The position numbers and the translations under genes were made by a program. From contig JAPQWV010000002.1 in assembly GCA_027422505.1 (NCBI GenBank), positions 24,716,501 through 24,780,500 on the forward strand: a DNA stretch of 64,000 nt, given 5' to 3'. The stretch comes from Craterostigma plantagineum. Lineage: Eukaryota > Streptophyta > Magnoliopsida > Lamiales > Linderniaceae. The notes under the pieces were generated by a model. It was not told where the DNA came from. It saw only the letters and a list, made by a program, of their open reading frames with translations, and did no database searches. Below, one piece after another: positions 1-11,789 of this stretch; the stretch's first letter is position 1; the number at the start of each line of letters is the position of its first letter.

Positions 1-262
1 CGCAATGGCACTTTAACTATCGCTATAAATGGGTATATTATTTATATTGTACCCATAATCGTGAAGATGAGTCCGCATCCATAGCATTTGCGAGCAACAG
101 CTGGCAGCCGCGACGTATTCTGCCTCGGCCGTCGATGTTGAGATGCAGTTATGCTTATTGGATGACCAAGCATACTGGTTTTTCGCCTAAAAATTGAGCG
201 CCACCGGATGTGCTTTTCTTGTCCATTCGACAACCTGCATAGTCAGCATCAGTATAGCTAAT
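1..262 (-). pseudogene. Copia-1 RNase H fragment, truncated by window edge
   Basis: Minus-strand translation near 255-225 gives the Copia RNase H start (DADYAGC), followed by a KSTSGG motif typical of the family. The reading frame then breaks. The domain would normally continue about another 100 residues, past the left edge. In an active element this enzyme degrades the RNA strand of the RNA/DNA hybrid. Confidence 0.75.
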
Positions 263-289
263 TAATTTGAAAGTTGTTCCTTTAGGATA

Positions 290-1319
290 TCATAGTCCTA
301 AGGTGGAGGTGCCCTTAAGGTAACGCAGAATTCGCTTCACCGCAAGCATGTGAGATTCTTTGGGATCGGCTTGAAAACGGGTACATAGACATGTGGCAAA
401 CATGATGTTTGGCCGGCTTGAGGTGAGATAAAGAAGAGAGCCGATGATGCTGCGATATAATGTAATGTCTACCACTTTTCCTCTGGGATCGGCATCCAAC
501 TTGCAGCTTGTGGACATGGGAGTGTTGAGTGGCTTGCTCTGATCTTGATGGAATTTCTTCAAGATGTCCTTGATGTATTTAGTCTGACTGATGAATATCC
601 CATCATCGAGCTGCCTTACTTGAAGTCCTAAGAAGAACTGCATCGAGCTGCCTTACTTGAAGTCCTAAGAAGAACTGCATCTCGCCCATGTGGCTCATTT
701 CAAATTTTGCTCTTCATCAATTCTCCAAATCTCTTGCATAGCCGTGGATTTGTTGATCCGAATATGATGTCGTCTACATAGACTTGGACGACCATCAAAT
801 CTTTGCCTTGCCATTTTATGAAGAGGGTCGTATCGATCGTTCCTCGGATAAAGCCAGAGTTACGAGGAAATCGCTCAATACGTCATACCAAGTGCGTGGA
901 GGTTGTTTCAGTCCGTATAGAGATTTGTCCAATCGATAGACGTGATCGGGATGTTTTTTATCAATGGAGTCTTCTGGCTGAGCGACGTAGACTTCCTCTT
1001 TTAGCACGCCATTAAGAAAGGCGGTCTTTACATCCATTTGGTAGACTCTGAAGTCTTTATGAGCCGCATAAGCCAGGAAGAGACGAATGGCTTCGATTCG
1101 GGCAACCGGAGCATATGTCTCGTCGTAGTCAATTCCTTCCTGTTGGTTATAGCCCGTCGCAACCAATCTAGCTTTGTTCATAATCACTTCACCATCTTCA
1201 TTCTTTTTGTTTTTAAATACCCATTTCGTTTCGATGATTGTTTTCCCATGCGGACGGGATACTAGGGTCCACACTTGAAGACGCTCAAATTGGTTGATTT
1301 CCTCTTGCATTGCTATCAC
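290..1319 (-). pseudogene. Copia-1 reverse transcriptase (broken)
   Basis: The N-terminal half (816-1319) reads as Copia RT, with [20 protein letters not shown], then [12 protein letters not shown] with the first catalytic Asp, and LYGLKQ. The C-terminal half (290-643) shows the FLGLQV, SIIGSLLYL and RYLKGT blocks. The middle section with the YVDD box lies in another frame around 770-790 and is disrupted. A 37-bp tandem duplication (605-678) adds a further shift. The RT is inactive as it stands. Confidence 0.85.
605..678. repeat. 37-bp tandem duplication inside Copia-1 RT
   Basis: A 37-base segment beginning ATCGAGCTGCCTTACTTG occurs twice in immediate succession, at 605-641 and 642-678. As 37 is not a multiple of three, it shifts the RT frame. 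The two copies are identical, so the duplication looks recent compared with the general decay of the element. Confidence 0.85.
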
Positions 1320-1364
1320 CCAATTCGGGTCTTTTAGTGTGTCTGCTAGCTTAGTCGGCTCATT

Positions 1365-1868
1365 TTAGCTTAATAAGCAGCTGAATAAACTGTGTTGATG
1401 ACGTCTCTTTACTCCTTGTGAAGGATCACCAATAATCTGATCAACCGGATGTGCTCGAGTCCATTTTTGCTCATGGGGTAGTGCAGAGCTACACGCATCG
1501 GTCATTTGAGGACTGAGACTTCCAATGATTTCAGATTCGTCAGGAGATAGAGGTAAGTCAGATTCTGCATTTGGATTGAGTGAAGAGACTTCCTCAATTA
1601 CTGTGGTAGGTTCGTCATTGATCTGTGGTAATTCTGAATCGGGTGAGATAGGGACATTTGAAGAGCTCGGTATACTGGCTTCGTCGAGTGGGGGTTCCAT
1701 TAACGGGGTTGCTATAATGTTTTCTAACCGATATAGGGGATCAAAGATAGAGTCCAAATCTTCCAACGCAAGTTTCAGTGCTTCTTCAGACGTTTAATCT
1801 GGAGTTGTTGCCATCTTCTTTTGGTTTTGTGCAACACACCAGTGTATACGGGTTTTGAACCGTCATAT
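1365..1868 (-). pseudogene. Copia-1 integrase-RT linker region
   Basis: An acidic, serine- and proline-rich 133-residue segment (1365-1766) contains stretches such as SIPSSSNVPISPDSELPQ. It is typical of the poorly conserved spacer between Copia integrase and RT. No catalytic motif is expected and none is seen. It lies in line with the flanking integrase and RT fragments on the same strand. Confidence 0.6.
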
Positions 1869-2173
1869 TCAGAAGCCATCGAGTTTGGTACGAGTCCTGA
1901 AAATGAGGTGTGCAGGAGCCATTTCTGCCACTTCGTGGAAAGTGACGTTGTAGCTTTCTTTGATTGATCGGTTGGGCTTGATGTAATCGACACGCCTTTG
2001 ACGTTGATGAATACCCAACGAATGTGGCTTCAATGCTTTAGGGTCGACCTTAGCACGTTGCTCTCTGTCATTCGCCACAAAGCACTTGCATTCGAAGACC
2101 TTGAAGAATGAGATATTGGGTACTCGCTTGATTTCGTACGGAGTTTTATTAAAGCGCTTGTGAACCACCGTCC
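1869..2173 (-). pseudogene. Copia-1 integrase C-terminal part
   Basis: The translation shows RFNKTPYEIKRVPNISFF and then FECKCFV. This matches the conserved Copia block after the integrase core, where the consensus has NKTPYE then FGCKCF. It is joined in frame across the TR-GAG insertion to the fragment starting at 11122, once a single target-duplication copy is counted. The frame degrades after about 100 residues. Confidence 0.8.
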
Positions 2174-5100
2174 TGTAGCGACCCTAGCCATCACTACCAT
2201 TTCTATCGTTAACCTAAGCGCCTAACGAGGCGATAACTTAAACGACGTACAGAAATACGTGTGAAAATTTTCCATTTTCATAATGGAGTTCGTTTCCTGT
2301 ATACATCAAAAGAATATCTTTAACATACTAATTACATTCATATCCTAACTACGGGACGTGTATACATTCGCAGCAAAAGTACTCCTATGCACCCGGCCTC
2401 ACCGGTCGTCGTCCACGTACACACCACCCCCAAAAGACGCTCGGAAGCTTCAAAAGAATGCCTTGCTAGCTAGGCGATCACATACCGTGTTCGCTCGTAC
2501 CTACAAAACATAACATAAGGGTGAGCCGCCGTGGCTCAGTAAGTGGAAATATGCATGAATGCACGTGCCCTAACGACGACAATCCACGCCATCGCTTACT
2601 AGCGCTCATACTCTTTTAGAATCGGCAAAGACAATCCGCGTCTATGCTTTCTACTTCTCATACATTCCTTGACCTTTCATGACATATTTGGGCCCTCGGC
2701 TTTCAATCTTACTATGCGCCATTTCATAGAGCTCTTAATCCTCGAGGGATTCATACATATGTGATGGCTCGCGCACTGGAAGGTTATCCGATGGCACCTT
2801 TACAATCCCAGTGAGGCCTGTCACGCGGATGCTTCTCACTGGTAGCCAACTCCGAGGTCGCCAACACCAGAGGTTCCCTCTGTGTCGCGATTCCCTCGTG
2901 TCGCATCCTCCAGGTTGCATCTTCCGTAATGGGGTTCCACCTGCCTATTGTGAATCAGGAATTTTCGGCGTCATGATCGCCACGGTGTATATCCCCTACC
3001 ATTCATAACAGGTAATTCGGCATCGTATCGCCATGGTCGCATAGAAGAGCCGTGACTCTTCATTGAGTCGACATCAGACGCCAATATCGGCGAATATCCA
3101 TCGCACACATCCGATCTTATAATATGCACGCTCATATGCTTTCTTTTCATCCTATTCATGCGTGCAAATGCTCATGCCATGTTCATGTGTGTTTGCATTT
3201 CATAATCTCATGCACAGCAAATAAATCGTTATATGCATATCATGACATCATGCATGACAGTAGATCAAGTCACATAAGCACGAAATCATGTGTATCATTC
3301 AAGGTTCACGTAGTATCACATAGGCACGAAACCGCATAAATCATGCGCACATAAGTTATGTGTCGTAGTTGATTTTCCACTTACCTGTCGTCCGAGTTAA
3401 ATTAGCTTAAGTCTTCGCGACGTTCCTAATTTCCGACCCTTAAATAAAAACAATATAGCATCAGTATCATGGCTTCGTTAGATAATTGAGTCGAACTAAA
3501 TTGTTTTGACCATACTAATTTGCTAAAACCCTTAATCTTTCCATTCTATTCTAAGTTGAGTTAGCACTTGATTTGATATTTAATTTTAGCTTAGTCCTAA
3601 GATTTATTAAAGCATGGTCAAATCGGGTCGACCCTAACTTAAAATATTTTCAGCTAACGCCCTTTGTTCACTAAACATTCGCCCGATTTGGGTTTCCATT
3701 GAATTGATCGATTGCTCGTTCGTGGAGTCGCCCGATTTAAGAATCGCCGACCATCTAATCGCCCGATAGCTTATTATTGCAGTCGCCCGATTTCTCATGC
3801 ATGCAAGTCGCCCGATTCGTGCTTCGCCCGTTTTGGTTTCATGAAATCCTTAATCGGCCGATTTGTAAATCGCCGCGTGTTTCATCATCATGACGTCACC
3901 TTCATTTCGCCCGATTCCATGCATGCAAGCTTACACCCGATTCGATTATCGAAGCTTCGTAGATCGCCCGATTTCTGGGGTTTTAATTCGCTCGATTTAC
4001 TAAATTAGTTACTTAGTTTCCCATGCTATTTCCTATTCCTTTCAATCGGCCGATTTGTGGTGTATTTAAACTAAAATCGCCCGATTCTATGTCATGTTGC
4101 TCCATTCGGCCGATTTATCATACAAATCTCACATCAACCAAAATCTTCAAATCTTCATCTCTTCAAACGATTTTTCCCCAGAACTAATAAATCATAGGGT
4201 TTCCTTTCTACTTAAAAACCCTCGGCTCGAACTAATAATCCGATTTATACCCAAGTTCAAATCCTGAAAACATCCTAATGCTAACCAGAATTCCATCTAT
4301 CCCAAAATAACAACCCATCGTGTATCTATACCCCAAATTAGGGTTTTTGGTGTCTTTCTTACACCTTAATTCTTATGTTTTCTTAGCTTCTAGGGTTAAG
4401 ATGCTTGTTCCTAAGTTACGAAGTTACAAGAGTTCATGAGTAGTATTTTACTTAGCAACTCGAATTTCAGGCTTTGCTTGAGGTGTTCTTGGTTGAAGTT
4501 CCTCTCGGTTCTTCCTTCACTTCTTTTGGTCGAGCTTCGTAATTGTGAGGGTTTCCTTCTTATCTTATTTCTTATATTGATCCTTATCTAACGTTCCCTT
4601 GCTTTGCTTAGTGATTATTAAACCTAGACTTAGGAGAATGAGTTTGATGTGACATCTTGGTGACTAGTAATTACGTTAAGAAATCGTGGTATGGTACCTA
4701 GTCGATCGGTTGCTATTTTATTCTCAAATCGATCAATTTTACTTCGTCCTAGGTATAAATCGCCCGATTTCTCATTTAAAATCTCGGCGATTTCATATTC
4801 TCGGTATGGGAATCGGCCGATCTTATTTGAACACTTGAAATCGTTCGATTTGCGTGATGCATGGTAAATACTTCTAATCGCCCGATTCCCCTCAATTTGT
4901 TCGGCGATTATAGCTTCTATGCTTATGGAATTCGCCCGAGTTGAGCCTCCCTTGCTCGCGATTTCCACCATTCCAAATTCCATACATATGATAATCGCCC
5001 GATTGGAGCTCTCATTCGCCCGGTCCCTCACCTCTTGCTCGGTGATTACACTTTATACACATCTCATAATAGGCCGAAACATGATTCTACTAGGGTTTGT

Positions 5101-5510
5101 GAAATCGCCCGATTCCTACCTTATTTGCAAGGCGCTTTCTTATTTTATATACATGGAATCGGTCGTTTCTTGGTTCTTAGCTCCAATCGACCGAATTAAT
5201 CCATATTGCACATATATATTAGCTAATTTCTTTTAAGTCTCAATATTCTCACATAAGTCACAATTGGTAGCACATACGGGGTCATAAATGATGTAACATA
5301 AAATTACATAGGCACATAAGCCATTTAACTGCACAGGAGCATGGAAACATAGTATCACCCATCGAGCTTAAATTAATTATATGTCCTAAGTGAAGTATTT
5401 CAACCAAAATCCTAGCTCCTTAACGCAATTAACCCAAGGAGGTATCTGCTTAACTATCTCTCTCATTAATTATATAGTAAATCCCGTAACTAGATTTTAC
5501 GGGTATTACA
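2174..5510 (-). repeat. TR-GAG left LTR (3' LTR in element orientation)
   Basis: This 3337-bp repeat has TG...CA ends and is matched by 7767-11116 over its full length. The first 140 bases differ at roughly nine positions, while later parts look more alike. The terminal CCCGTAA...TTACGGG inverted repeat (5483-5503) could form a hairpin at the LTR tip. No long credible ORF lies in it. Confidence 0.9.
3680..5190. repeat. Dispersed TCGCCCGATT / AATCGGCCGATT motif array in TR-GAG LTR
   Basis: About 18-20 copies of a short motif centred on CGCCCG or CGGCCG and flanked by AAT/ATT lie in this part of the LTR. The CGGCCG form, AATCGGCCGATT, is a perfect palindrome, and degenerate forms such as ATCGACCGA also occur. 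Spacing is irregular, from roughly 25 to 150 bp. The same array recurs in the other LTR (about 9270-10800). Confidence 0.85.
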
Positions 5511-5531
5511 TCCTCCCCCTTAAACGAATTT
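5511..5531 (-). other. TR-GAG polypurine tract
   Basis: Immediately inside the left LTR, the minus strand reads TTTAAGGGGGAGGA just before the LTR start. This is the expected position and composition of the plus-strand primer for a minus-oriented Gypsy element. Confidence 0.8.
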
Positions 5532-6486
5532 CGTCCCCGAAATTCCGTTTGCAAGAATGATTCAGGGTAACGATGGGTAGGGAGTTAAGCTGGCTTAGTT
5601 AGGTGATAAAACATCACCTAATTGCTTGTAAAGGTATTTCCTTATTGAAAAGAATGAAAGGTGTGAATTCTCGTGAGAGTGGGATGACTCTTCCAATCTT
5701 TGCACTTCTGAAAGAAGATCGAAGTTATTGGTCTCAGCCCGAAGGTCATCTTGATCCAAGCATTAAGAAGTCAATGGTGGATCTCGATTTATTTCGAAGG
5801 AAGAAGTAGGATTCTGGTATTGACCTTTTATTGTCCAAGGACTCATCGTGGTCGCGCCTCCTGGTCCAATGGTTAAGAATGGTGACTACGATTTTGTGGC
5901 AGGACGCATAAACATTCCATCTAAATAGCTGGGCTTCAATCACGTGGAAAGGAAAACTACAACGAACTTATAACGTATCCCTCTCCATTTAGAAGACTCG
6001 TCTAGTTCTCATTTCTGAGAGTGGAAAATAATCTTGGCGTAGCGACGAGAAAATAAAATATTCGATCTGGAGTAAAAGGAAGAAAATCGAATTCTATAAA
6101 GGTTAGAATAGGATCTTTCCGGTCGCCTTGGATTTAATGGGCAGATTTCCTAATAACGTAGGTAGGAAGATTACTCAAGGTAGTCGCATCGAGGAACTAA
6201 GGGAATAACTAAAATTCTAACTCAAGCAGAGATCAGAATCCTTAGCATTCGTCACGCTTCCATTGCGTCGCTCTAATATTGGACCTATTGAGTTTTAGTT
6301 CCTTTACCAGGGAATTTAAATACGGGTTCCTATTTTGACAGCTTATCTATTACGGGTACTAATCGCATTGATTACCGAGCTGGTGTCGATTAGGTTGGCT
6401 AGGAATAATCCCGAGCCTCGCCACATAAAGAGTGAATGCAAAAGATGCATGGTTCCTCTATTTACTAAAAGGCAAGTCGAGGTACG
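5532..6486 (-). other. TR-GAG interior between gag and 3' LTR, no pol
   Basis: This ~950-bp stretch sits where protease, RT and integrase would be. No conserved pol motif was found in any frame. Short open frames here look like chance. It is probably residue left after internal deletion. Confidence 0.6.
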
Positions 6487-7611
6487 CTAAATGGGTAGGG
6501 TACCTGCCGCCATAGGCGGGTTGTCTTCTGTTTCTTCCGCCGTGAGCATGTATACCCGAGCGGGTGCCGTCGACGGCTTGGCCTGGTTTGCCCCCTGACT
6601 TCCAGATGCATTCTCCGGGCAGGCTACGGAGTAGTGGCCTGTTTTGCCACATTTAAAGCAGGTGGCGTTTTGGGAGAAACAGTCGCCTAGATGATGCCGT
6701 GCACATTTTGGGCATATGGGTACGTTCGGTTGGGGTCTCCCCTGATTCGGATTAGTTTGCTGAGGTGGTCCAGAGCGGTTTTGGAAATTGGGTTTCCCGT
6801 TCTTAAGGACGAGTTGTTTCTTGGGATTGTTCCCATCCCATTTGGGTCCTTGTTCGAACTTCCTCTTGGTTTCCTGAGCACGCAGGATCCGGGTTTCGGC
6901 TTGTTCGGCCACCAGATCGAGCTCCGCTACTTGGGCATAGGTAGCCCCTTGGAATCCAGCCATGCTGACGTCGCGATAGAGCTCTGGCTTCAAGCCTTCC
7001 ATAAATCGCTCGATCTTCAACGGGTCGGTGCTCACCATGTGAGCAGCGAACCGGGAAAGCTGTTCGAATTTCCTAATATACTCCGCCACCGTCATCGTTC
7101 CCTGGCGGAGATTGATGAACTCATTCATCCTTTGAGCTCGAACGAGCGCGGTGTAATATTTTCCTCTAAATAATTCTTTGAAGTGCTCCCAGGTCATTGT
7201 CACCGGATCTTCGAGGGTAATAATGTGTCCTACCAGTGGCGTGCGCTTCCCCTTAACAGGTATCCAGCGCATAAGGCCCTTTTCAGTCTCGGGGGTACGG
7301 CTATGCTGGAACATACTCTCGAGAGTTCGGAGCCAGTCCTCAGCCGAAGTTGGGTCAAGGGCATCTTCAAATGTCAGGGGCTTAAGTTTACGAAACCTTT
7401 CCCCGATCATTTTAATTCTTTCGGCCAGAGGTGGTCCGGTACTCGACTGTCCTCCAACATTTTGCTGCTGGATTAATTGCTGAATCTGAGCTGATTGCTG
7501 GCGGACTAACTCCGTCAGCTGGAGGATGGTCGCATCCCTACTATCTGTAGGGGCTGCCGTTTCCCTATTTTGTTCGGCGTCCCTAATTCCATCACCTCTA
7601 ATTCTAACCAT
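6487..7611 (-). CDS. Gag polyprotein of TR-GAG element (intact ORF)
   Basis: This is an open frame of 374 residues from the preferred ATG at 7611, which has a CCATGG context and is followed by an RIRG-type basic start. An in-frame upstream ATG at 7650 would add 13 residues. Numbering from the upstream ATG, the capsid (Retrotrans_gag-type) region spans about residues 85-250, with TWEHFKELFRGKYY and EYIRKFEQLSRFA blocks. Cysteine motifs follow at about 313-324 (CPKC...HHLGDC) and a canonical CCHC knuckle at 331-344 (CFKCGKTGHYSVAC). The ORF stops just after AAGTLPI, where the protease would normally begin. The protein would form particles and bind RNA, but supplies no enzymes. Confidence 0.85.
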   Translation of the reverse strand: MVRIRGDGIRDAEQNRETAAPTDSRDATILQLTELVRQQSAQIQQLIQQQNVGGQSSTGPPLAERIKMIGERFRKLKPLTFEDALDPTSAEDWLRTLESMFQHSRTPETEKGLMRWIPVKGKRTPLVGHIITLEDPVTMTWEHFKELFRGKYYTALVRAQRMNEFINLRQGTMTVAEYIRKFEQLSRFAAHMVSTDPLKIERFMEGLKPELYRDVSMAGFQGATYAQVAELDLVAEQAETRILRAQETKRKFEQGPKWDGNNPKKQLVLKNGKPNFQNRSGPPQQTNPNQGRPQPNVPICPKCARHHLGDCFSQNATCFKCGKTGHYSVACPENASGSQGANQAKPSTAPARVYMLTAEETEDNPPMAAGTLPI

Positions 7612-7752
7612 GGTATTCGTTTTACCCTGACAATCCCTAAGGTAAATCAATTATCTCATACAAAATTCACGTAAACGTAACACTTACAAGCAAGGCCGCT
7701 TCCGTGCTTTTGGGTGTGTGTACATGGATAGTCTGCAGAACCTGTGACCGAA

Positions 7753-7764
7753 GCTCTGATACCA
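7753..7764 (-). other. TR-GAG primer binding site (tRNA-iMet type)
   Basis: Two bases inside the right-hand (5') LTR the minus strand reads TGGTATCAGAGC. This is the standard complement of the plant initiator-Met tRNA 3' end. It fixes the element's orientation as minus. Confidence 0.9.
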
Positions 7765-7766
7765 AC

Positions 7767-10700
7767 TGTAGCGACTCTAGCCATCGCTACCATTTCTATC
7801 GTTAACCTAAGCGCCTAATGAGGCGATAACTTAAAAGACGTACAGAAATACGTATGAAATTTTTCCATTTTCAAAATGGAGTTCGTTTCCTGTACACACC
7901 AAAAGAATATCTTTAACATACTAATTAAATTCATATCCTAACTACGGGACGTGTATACATTCGCAGAAAAAGTACTCCTATGCGCCCGGCCTCATGGTCG
8001 TCGTCCACGTACACACCACCCCCAAAAGACGCTCGGAAGCTTCAAAAGAATCCCTTGCCGGCTAGGCGATCACATATCGTGTTCGCTCGTACCTACAACA
8101 CATAACGTAAGGGTGAGCCGCCATGGCTTAGTAAGTGGAAATATGCATGAATGCACGTGCCCTAACGACGACAATCCACGCCATCGCTTACTAGCGCTCA
8201 TACTCTTTTAGACTCGGCAAAGACAATCCGCGTCTATGCTTTCTACTTCTCATACATTCCTTGATTTTTCATGACATATTTGGGCCCTCGGCTTTCAATC
8301 TTACTATGAGCCATTTCATGGAGCTCTTAACCCTCGAGGGATTCATACATATAAGATGGCTCGCGCACTGGGAGGTTATCCGAAGGCACCTTTCCAATCT
8401 CAGTGAGGCCTGTCACGCGGATGCTTCTCACTGGTAGCCAACTCCGAGGTCGCCAACACCAGAGGTTCCCTCTGTGTCGCGATTCCCTCGTGTCGCATCC
8501 TCGAGGTTGCATCTTTCGCTATGGGGTTCCAACTGCCTATCATGAATCAGGCATTTTCGGCATCATGATCGCCACGGTGTATATCCCCTACCTTTCATAA
8601 CAGGTAATTCGGCATCGTATCGCCATGGTCGCATAGAAGAGCCTTGACTCTTCATTGAGTCGACATCAGATGCCAATATCGGCGAATATGCATCGCACAC
8701 AGGCGATCTTATAATATACACGCTCATATGCTTTCTTTTCATCCTATTCATGCGTGCAAATGCTCATGCCATGTTCATGTGTGTTTGCATTTCATAATCT
8801 CATGCACAACAAATAAATCGTTATATGCATATCATGACAACATGCATGACAGTAGATCAAGTCACATAAGCACGAAATCATGTGTATCATTCAAGGTTCA
8901 CGTAGTATCACATAGGCATGAAACCGCATAAATCATGCGCACATAAGTTATGTGTCGTAGTTGATTTCCACTTACCTGTCGTCCGAGTTAAATTAGCTTA
9001 AGTCTTCGTGACGTTCCTAATTTCCGACCCCTAAATAAAAACAATATAGCATCAGTATCATGGCTTCGTTAGATAATTGAGTCGAACTAAATTGTTTTGA
9101 CCATACTAATTTGCTAAAACCCTTAATCTTTCGATTCTAGTCTTAGTTGAGTTAGCACTTGATTTAATATTTAATTTTAGCTTAGTCCTAAGATTTATTA
9201 AAGCATGGTCAAAGTCGGGTCGACCCTAAATTAAAATATTTTCAGCTAACGCCCTTTGTTCACTAAACATTCGCCCGATTTGGGTTTCCATTGAATTGCT
9301 CGATTGCTCGTTCGTGGAGTCGCCCGATTTAAGAATCGCCGACCATCTAATCGCCCGATTGCTTATTATTGTAGTCGCCCGATTTCTCATGCATGCAAGT
9401 CGCCCGATTCGTGCTTAGGCCACGTTGATTTCACCCGTTTTGGTTTCATGAAATCCTTAATCGGCCGATTTGTAAATCGCCGCGTGTTTCATCATCATGA
9501 CGTCACCTTCATTTCGCCCGATTCCATGCATGCAAGCTTACACCCGATTCGATTATCGAAGCTTCGTAGATCGCCCGATTTCTGGGGTTTTAATTCGCTC
9601 GATTTACTAAATTAGTTACTTAGTTTCCCATGCTATTTCCTATTCCTTTCAATCAGCCGATTTGTGGTGTATTTAAACTAAAATCGCCCGATTCTATGTC
9701 ATGTTGCTCCATTCGGCCGATTTATCATACAAATCTCACATCAACCAAAATCTTCAAATCTTCATCTCTTCAAACGATTTTTCCCCAGAACTAATAAATC
9801 TTGGGGTTTCCTTTCTACTTAAAAACCCTCTGCTCGAACTAATAATCCGATTTATACCAAGTTCAAATCCTGAAAACATGCTAATACTAACCAGAATTCC
9901 ATCTATCCCAAAATAACACCCCATCGTGAATCTATACCCCAAATTAGGGTTTTTGGTGTCTTTCTTACACCTTAATTCTTATGTTTTCTTAGCTTCTAGG
10001 GTTAAGATGCTTTTCCTAAGTTACGAAGTTACAAGAGTTCATGAATAGTATTTTACTTACCAACTCGAATTTCAGGCTTTGCTTGAGGTGTTCTTGGTTG
10101 AAGTTCCTCTCGGTTCTTCCTTCACTTCCTTTGGTCGAGCTTCGTAATTGTGAGGGTTTCCTTCTTATCTTATTTCTTATATTGATCCTTATCTAACGTT
10201 CCCTTGCTTTGCTTAGTGATTATTAAACCTAGACATAGGAGAATGAGTTTGATGTGACATCTTGGTGACTAGTAATTACGTTAAGAAATCGTGGTATGGT
10301 ACCTAGTCGATCGGTTGCTGTTTTATTCTCAAATCGATCAATTTTACTTCGTCCTAGGTATAAATCGCCCGATTTCTCATTTAAAATCTCGGCGATTTCA
10401 TATTCTCGGTATGGGTATCGGCCGATCTTAGTTGAACACTTGAAATCGTCCGATTTGCGTGATGCATGGTAAATACTTCTAATCGCCCGATTCCCCTCAA
10501 ATTGTTCGGCGATTATAACTTCAATGCTTATGGAATTCGCCCGATTTGAGCGTCCCTTGCTCGGCGATTTCCACCATTCCAAATTCCATACATATGATAA
10601 TCGCCCGATTGGAGCTCTCATTCGCCCGGTCCCTCACCTCTTGCTCGGTGATTACACTTTATACACATCTCATAATAGGCCGAAACATGATTCTACTAGG

Positions 10701-11116
10701 GTTTGTGAAATCGCCCGATTCCTACCTTATTTGCAAGGCGCTTCCTAATTTTATATTCTTGGAATCGGTCGATTCTTGGTTCTTAGTTCCAATCGACCGA
10801 ATTAATCCATATTGCACATAAATATTAGCTAATTTCTTTTAAGTCTCAATATTCTCACATAAGTCACAATTGGTAGCACATACGGGGTCATAAATCACGT
10901 AACATAAAATTACATAGGCACATAAGTCATTTAAATGCACAGAAGCATGGAAACATAGTATCACCCATCGAGCTTAAATTAATTATATGTCCTAAGTGAA
11001 GTATTTCAACCAAAATCCTAGCTCCTTATAGCAATTAACCCAAGGAGGTCTCTGCTTAACTATCTCTCTCATTAATTATATAGTAAATCCCGTAACTAGA
11101 TTTTACGGGTATTACA
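7767..11116 (-). repeat. TR-GAG right LTR (5' LTR in element orientation)
   Basis: This 3350-bp partner of 2174-5510 has the same ends. It carries the same CGCCCG motif array, including a ~13-bp insertion near 9417 relative to the other copy. Transcription of the element would start here on the minus strand. Confidence 0.9.
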
Positions 11117-11121
11117 CGTCC

Positions 11122-11470
11122 TGTTCTGAGTGATACAGGCGGTATTTACTGCTTCAGGCCATAGAAAGTGTAGAAGGCCGGAATGAATCAGCATTGTACG
11201 GGCGGCCTCTACTAGAGTTCTGTTTTTCCTTTCAACAACCCCGTTTTATTGAGGGGTCTTGACGGCCTAGAATTGCTGATTAATGCCAAGTTTCTGATAA
11301 AAGTCACTGAGATACATGTTTTTTAACTCAGTGCCATTGTCCGTTCGGATGACTTCGATGATAGTTGCAGCAAATTCTGAGTAGTGTTCACGAAGTTAAC
11401 TATCAAGTCCCCTGTCTCATCTTTAGTTCGAAGGAACATCGTCCATGTGTAGCAGGAGTAATCATCAACG
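11122..11470 (-). pseudogene. Copia-1 integrase core (broken)
   Basis: Across several frames, minus translations give a VIVDDYS-type block, a TKDET-type block and, next to the insertion, SGLLHFLWPEAVN followed by TACITQNR. These match the Copia integrase core up to the conserved tryptophan block. Stops and frameshifts separate the pieces. The downstream continuation is at 1869-2173. Confidence 0.75.
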
Positions 11471-11474
11471 ATAA

Positions 11475-11666
11475 CTAGTACGTACTTCCGCCCACTAATA
11501 CTCTATGTCTGCATAGGTCCACATAGACCATATGTAGCAATTTCAAAGGACGTGAAGTGGAGGCAACTAGTTTAACATGATGAGATGCTCGCTTCATTTT
11601 TCCTAAATGACATGCCGAACACTGATGCTCCTTTTGTAGACTAATTATTGGTAGACCGTGAACCAA
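11475..11666 (-). pseudogene. Copia-1 GAG-pre-integrase / HHCC zinc domain
   Basis: A 63-residue frame shows CSACHLGKMKRASHH, the second half of the HHCC zinc finger at the integrase N terminus. It continues into LLHMVYVDLC with the first core Asp. The preceding HH half falls in another frame. Confidence 0.75.
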
Positions 11667-11789
11667 CTTTTTCGTTGATAGTCATTGAAGAGCTTTGATG
11701 TTAGATGAGACACTCGTTGATGCCATAAGTTGTTCCTCTGAATTGTAATATGGGAGATGAGGCAAACAACTGTCGTAGTCCGCACAGAC

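Larger units (their letters stand above)
2174..11116 (-). mobile_element. TR-GAG-like non-autonomous Gypsy element with 3.3-kb LTRs
   Basis: Two long direct repeats (2174-5510 and 7767-11116) start TGTAGCGAC and end GGGTATTACA on the plus strand. They are flanked by the perfect 5-bp duplication CGTCC (2169-2173 and 11117-11121). The 2.26-kb interior has an initiator-Met-type PBS, one gag ORF and a polypurine tract, all reading on the minus strand. No protease, RT, RNase H or integrase is present. This matches the known class of terminal-repeat retrotransposons with a GAG domain. The minus-strand LTR start TGTAATACCCGTAA resembles chromovirus (Tekay/Del-type) LTRs. Mobilisation would need pol from a relative. 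Confidence 0.9.

Noticed and set aside
2735..3159. Pairs of short open frames repeated at 2735-3339 and 8327-8931
   Set aside because: They recur only because they lie in the two TR-GAG LTRs, have no domain, and overlap on both strands.
4630..5236. Frames of 105-133 residues in the TR-GAG LTR, repeated at 10229-10821
   Set aside because: Composition follows the CGCCCGATT motifs (repeated IARLE/IGRF-type peptides). Frames on both strands and no family resemblance.
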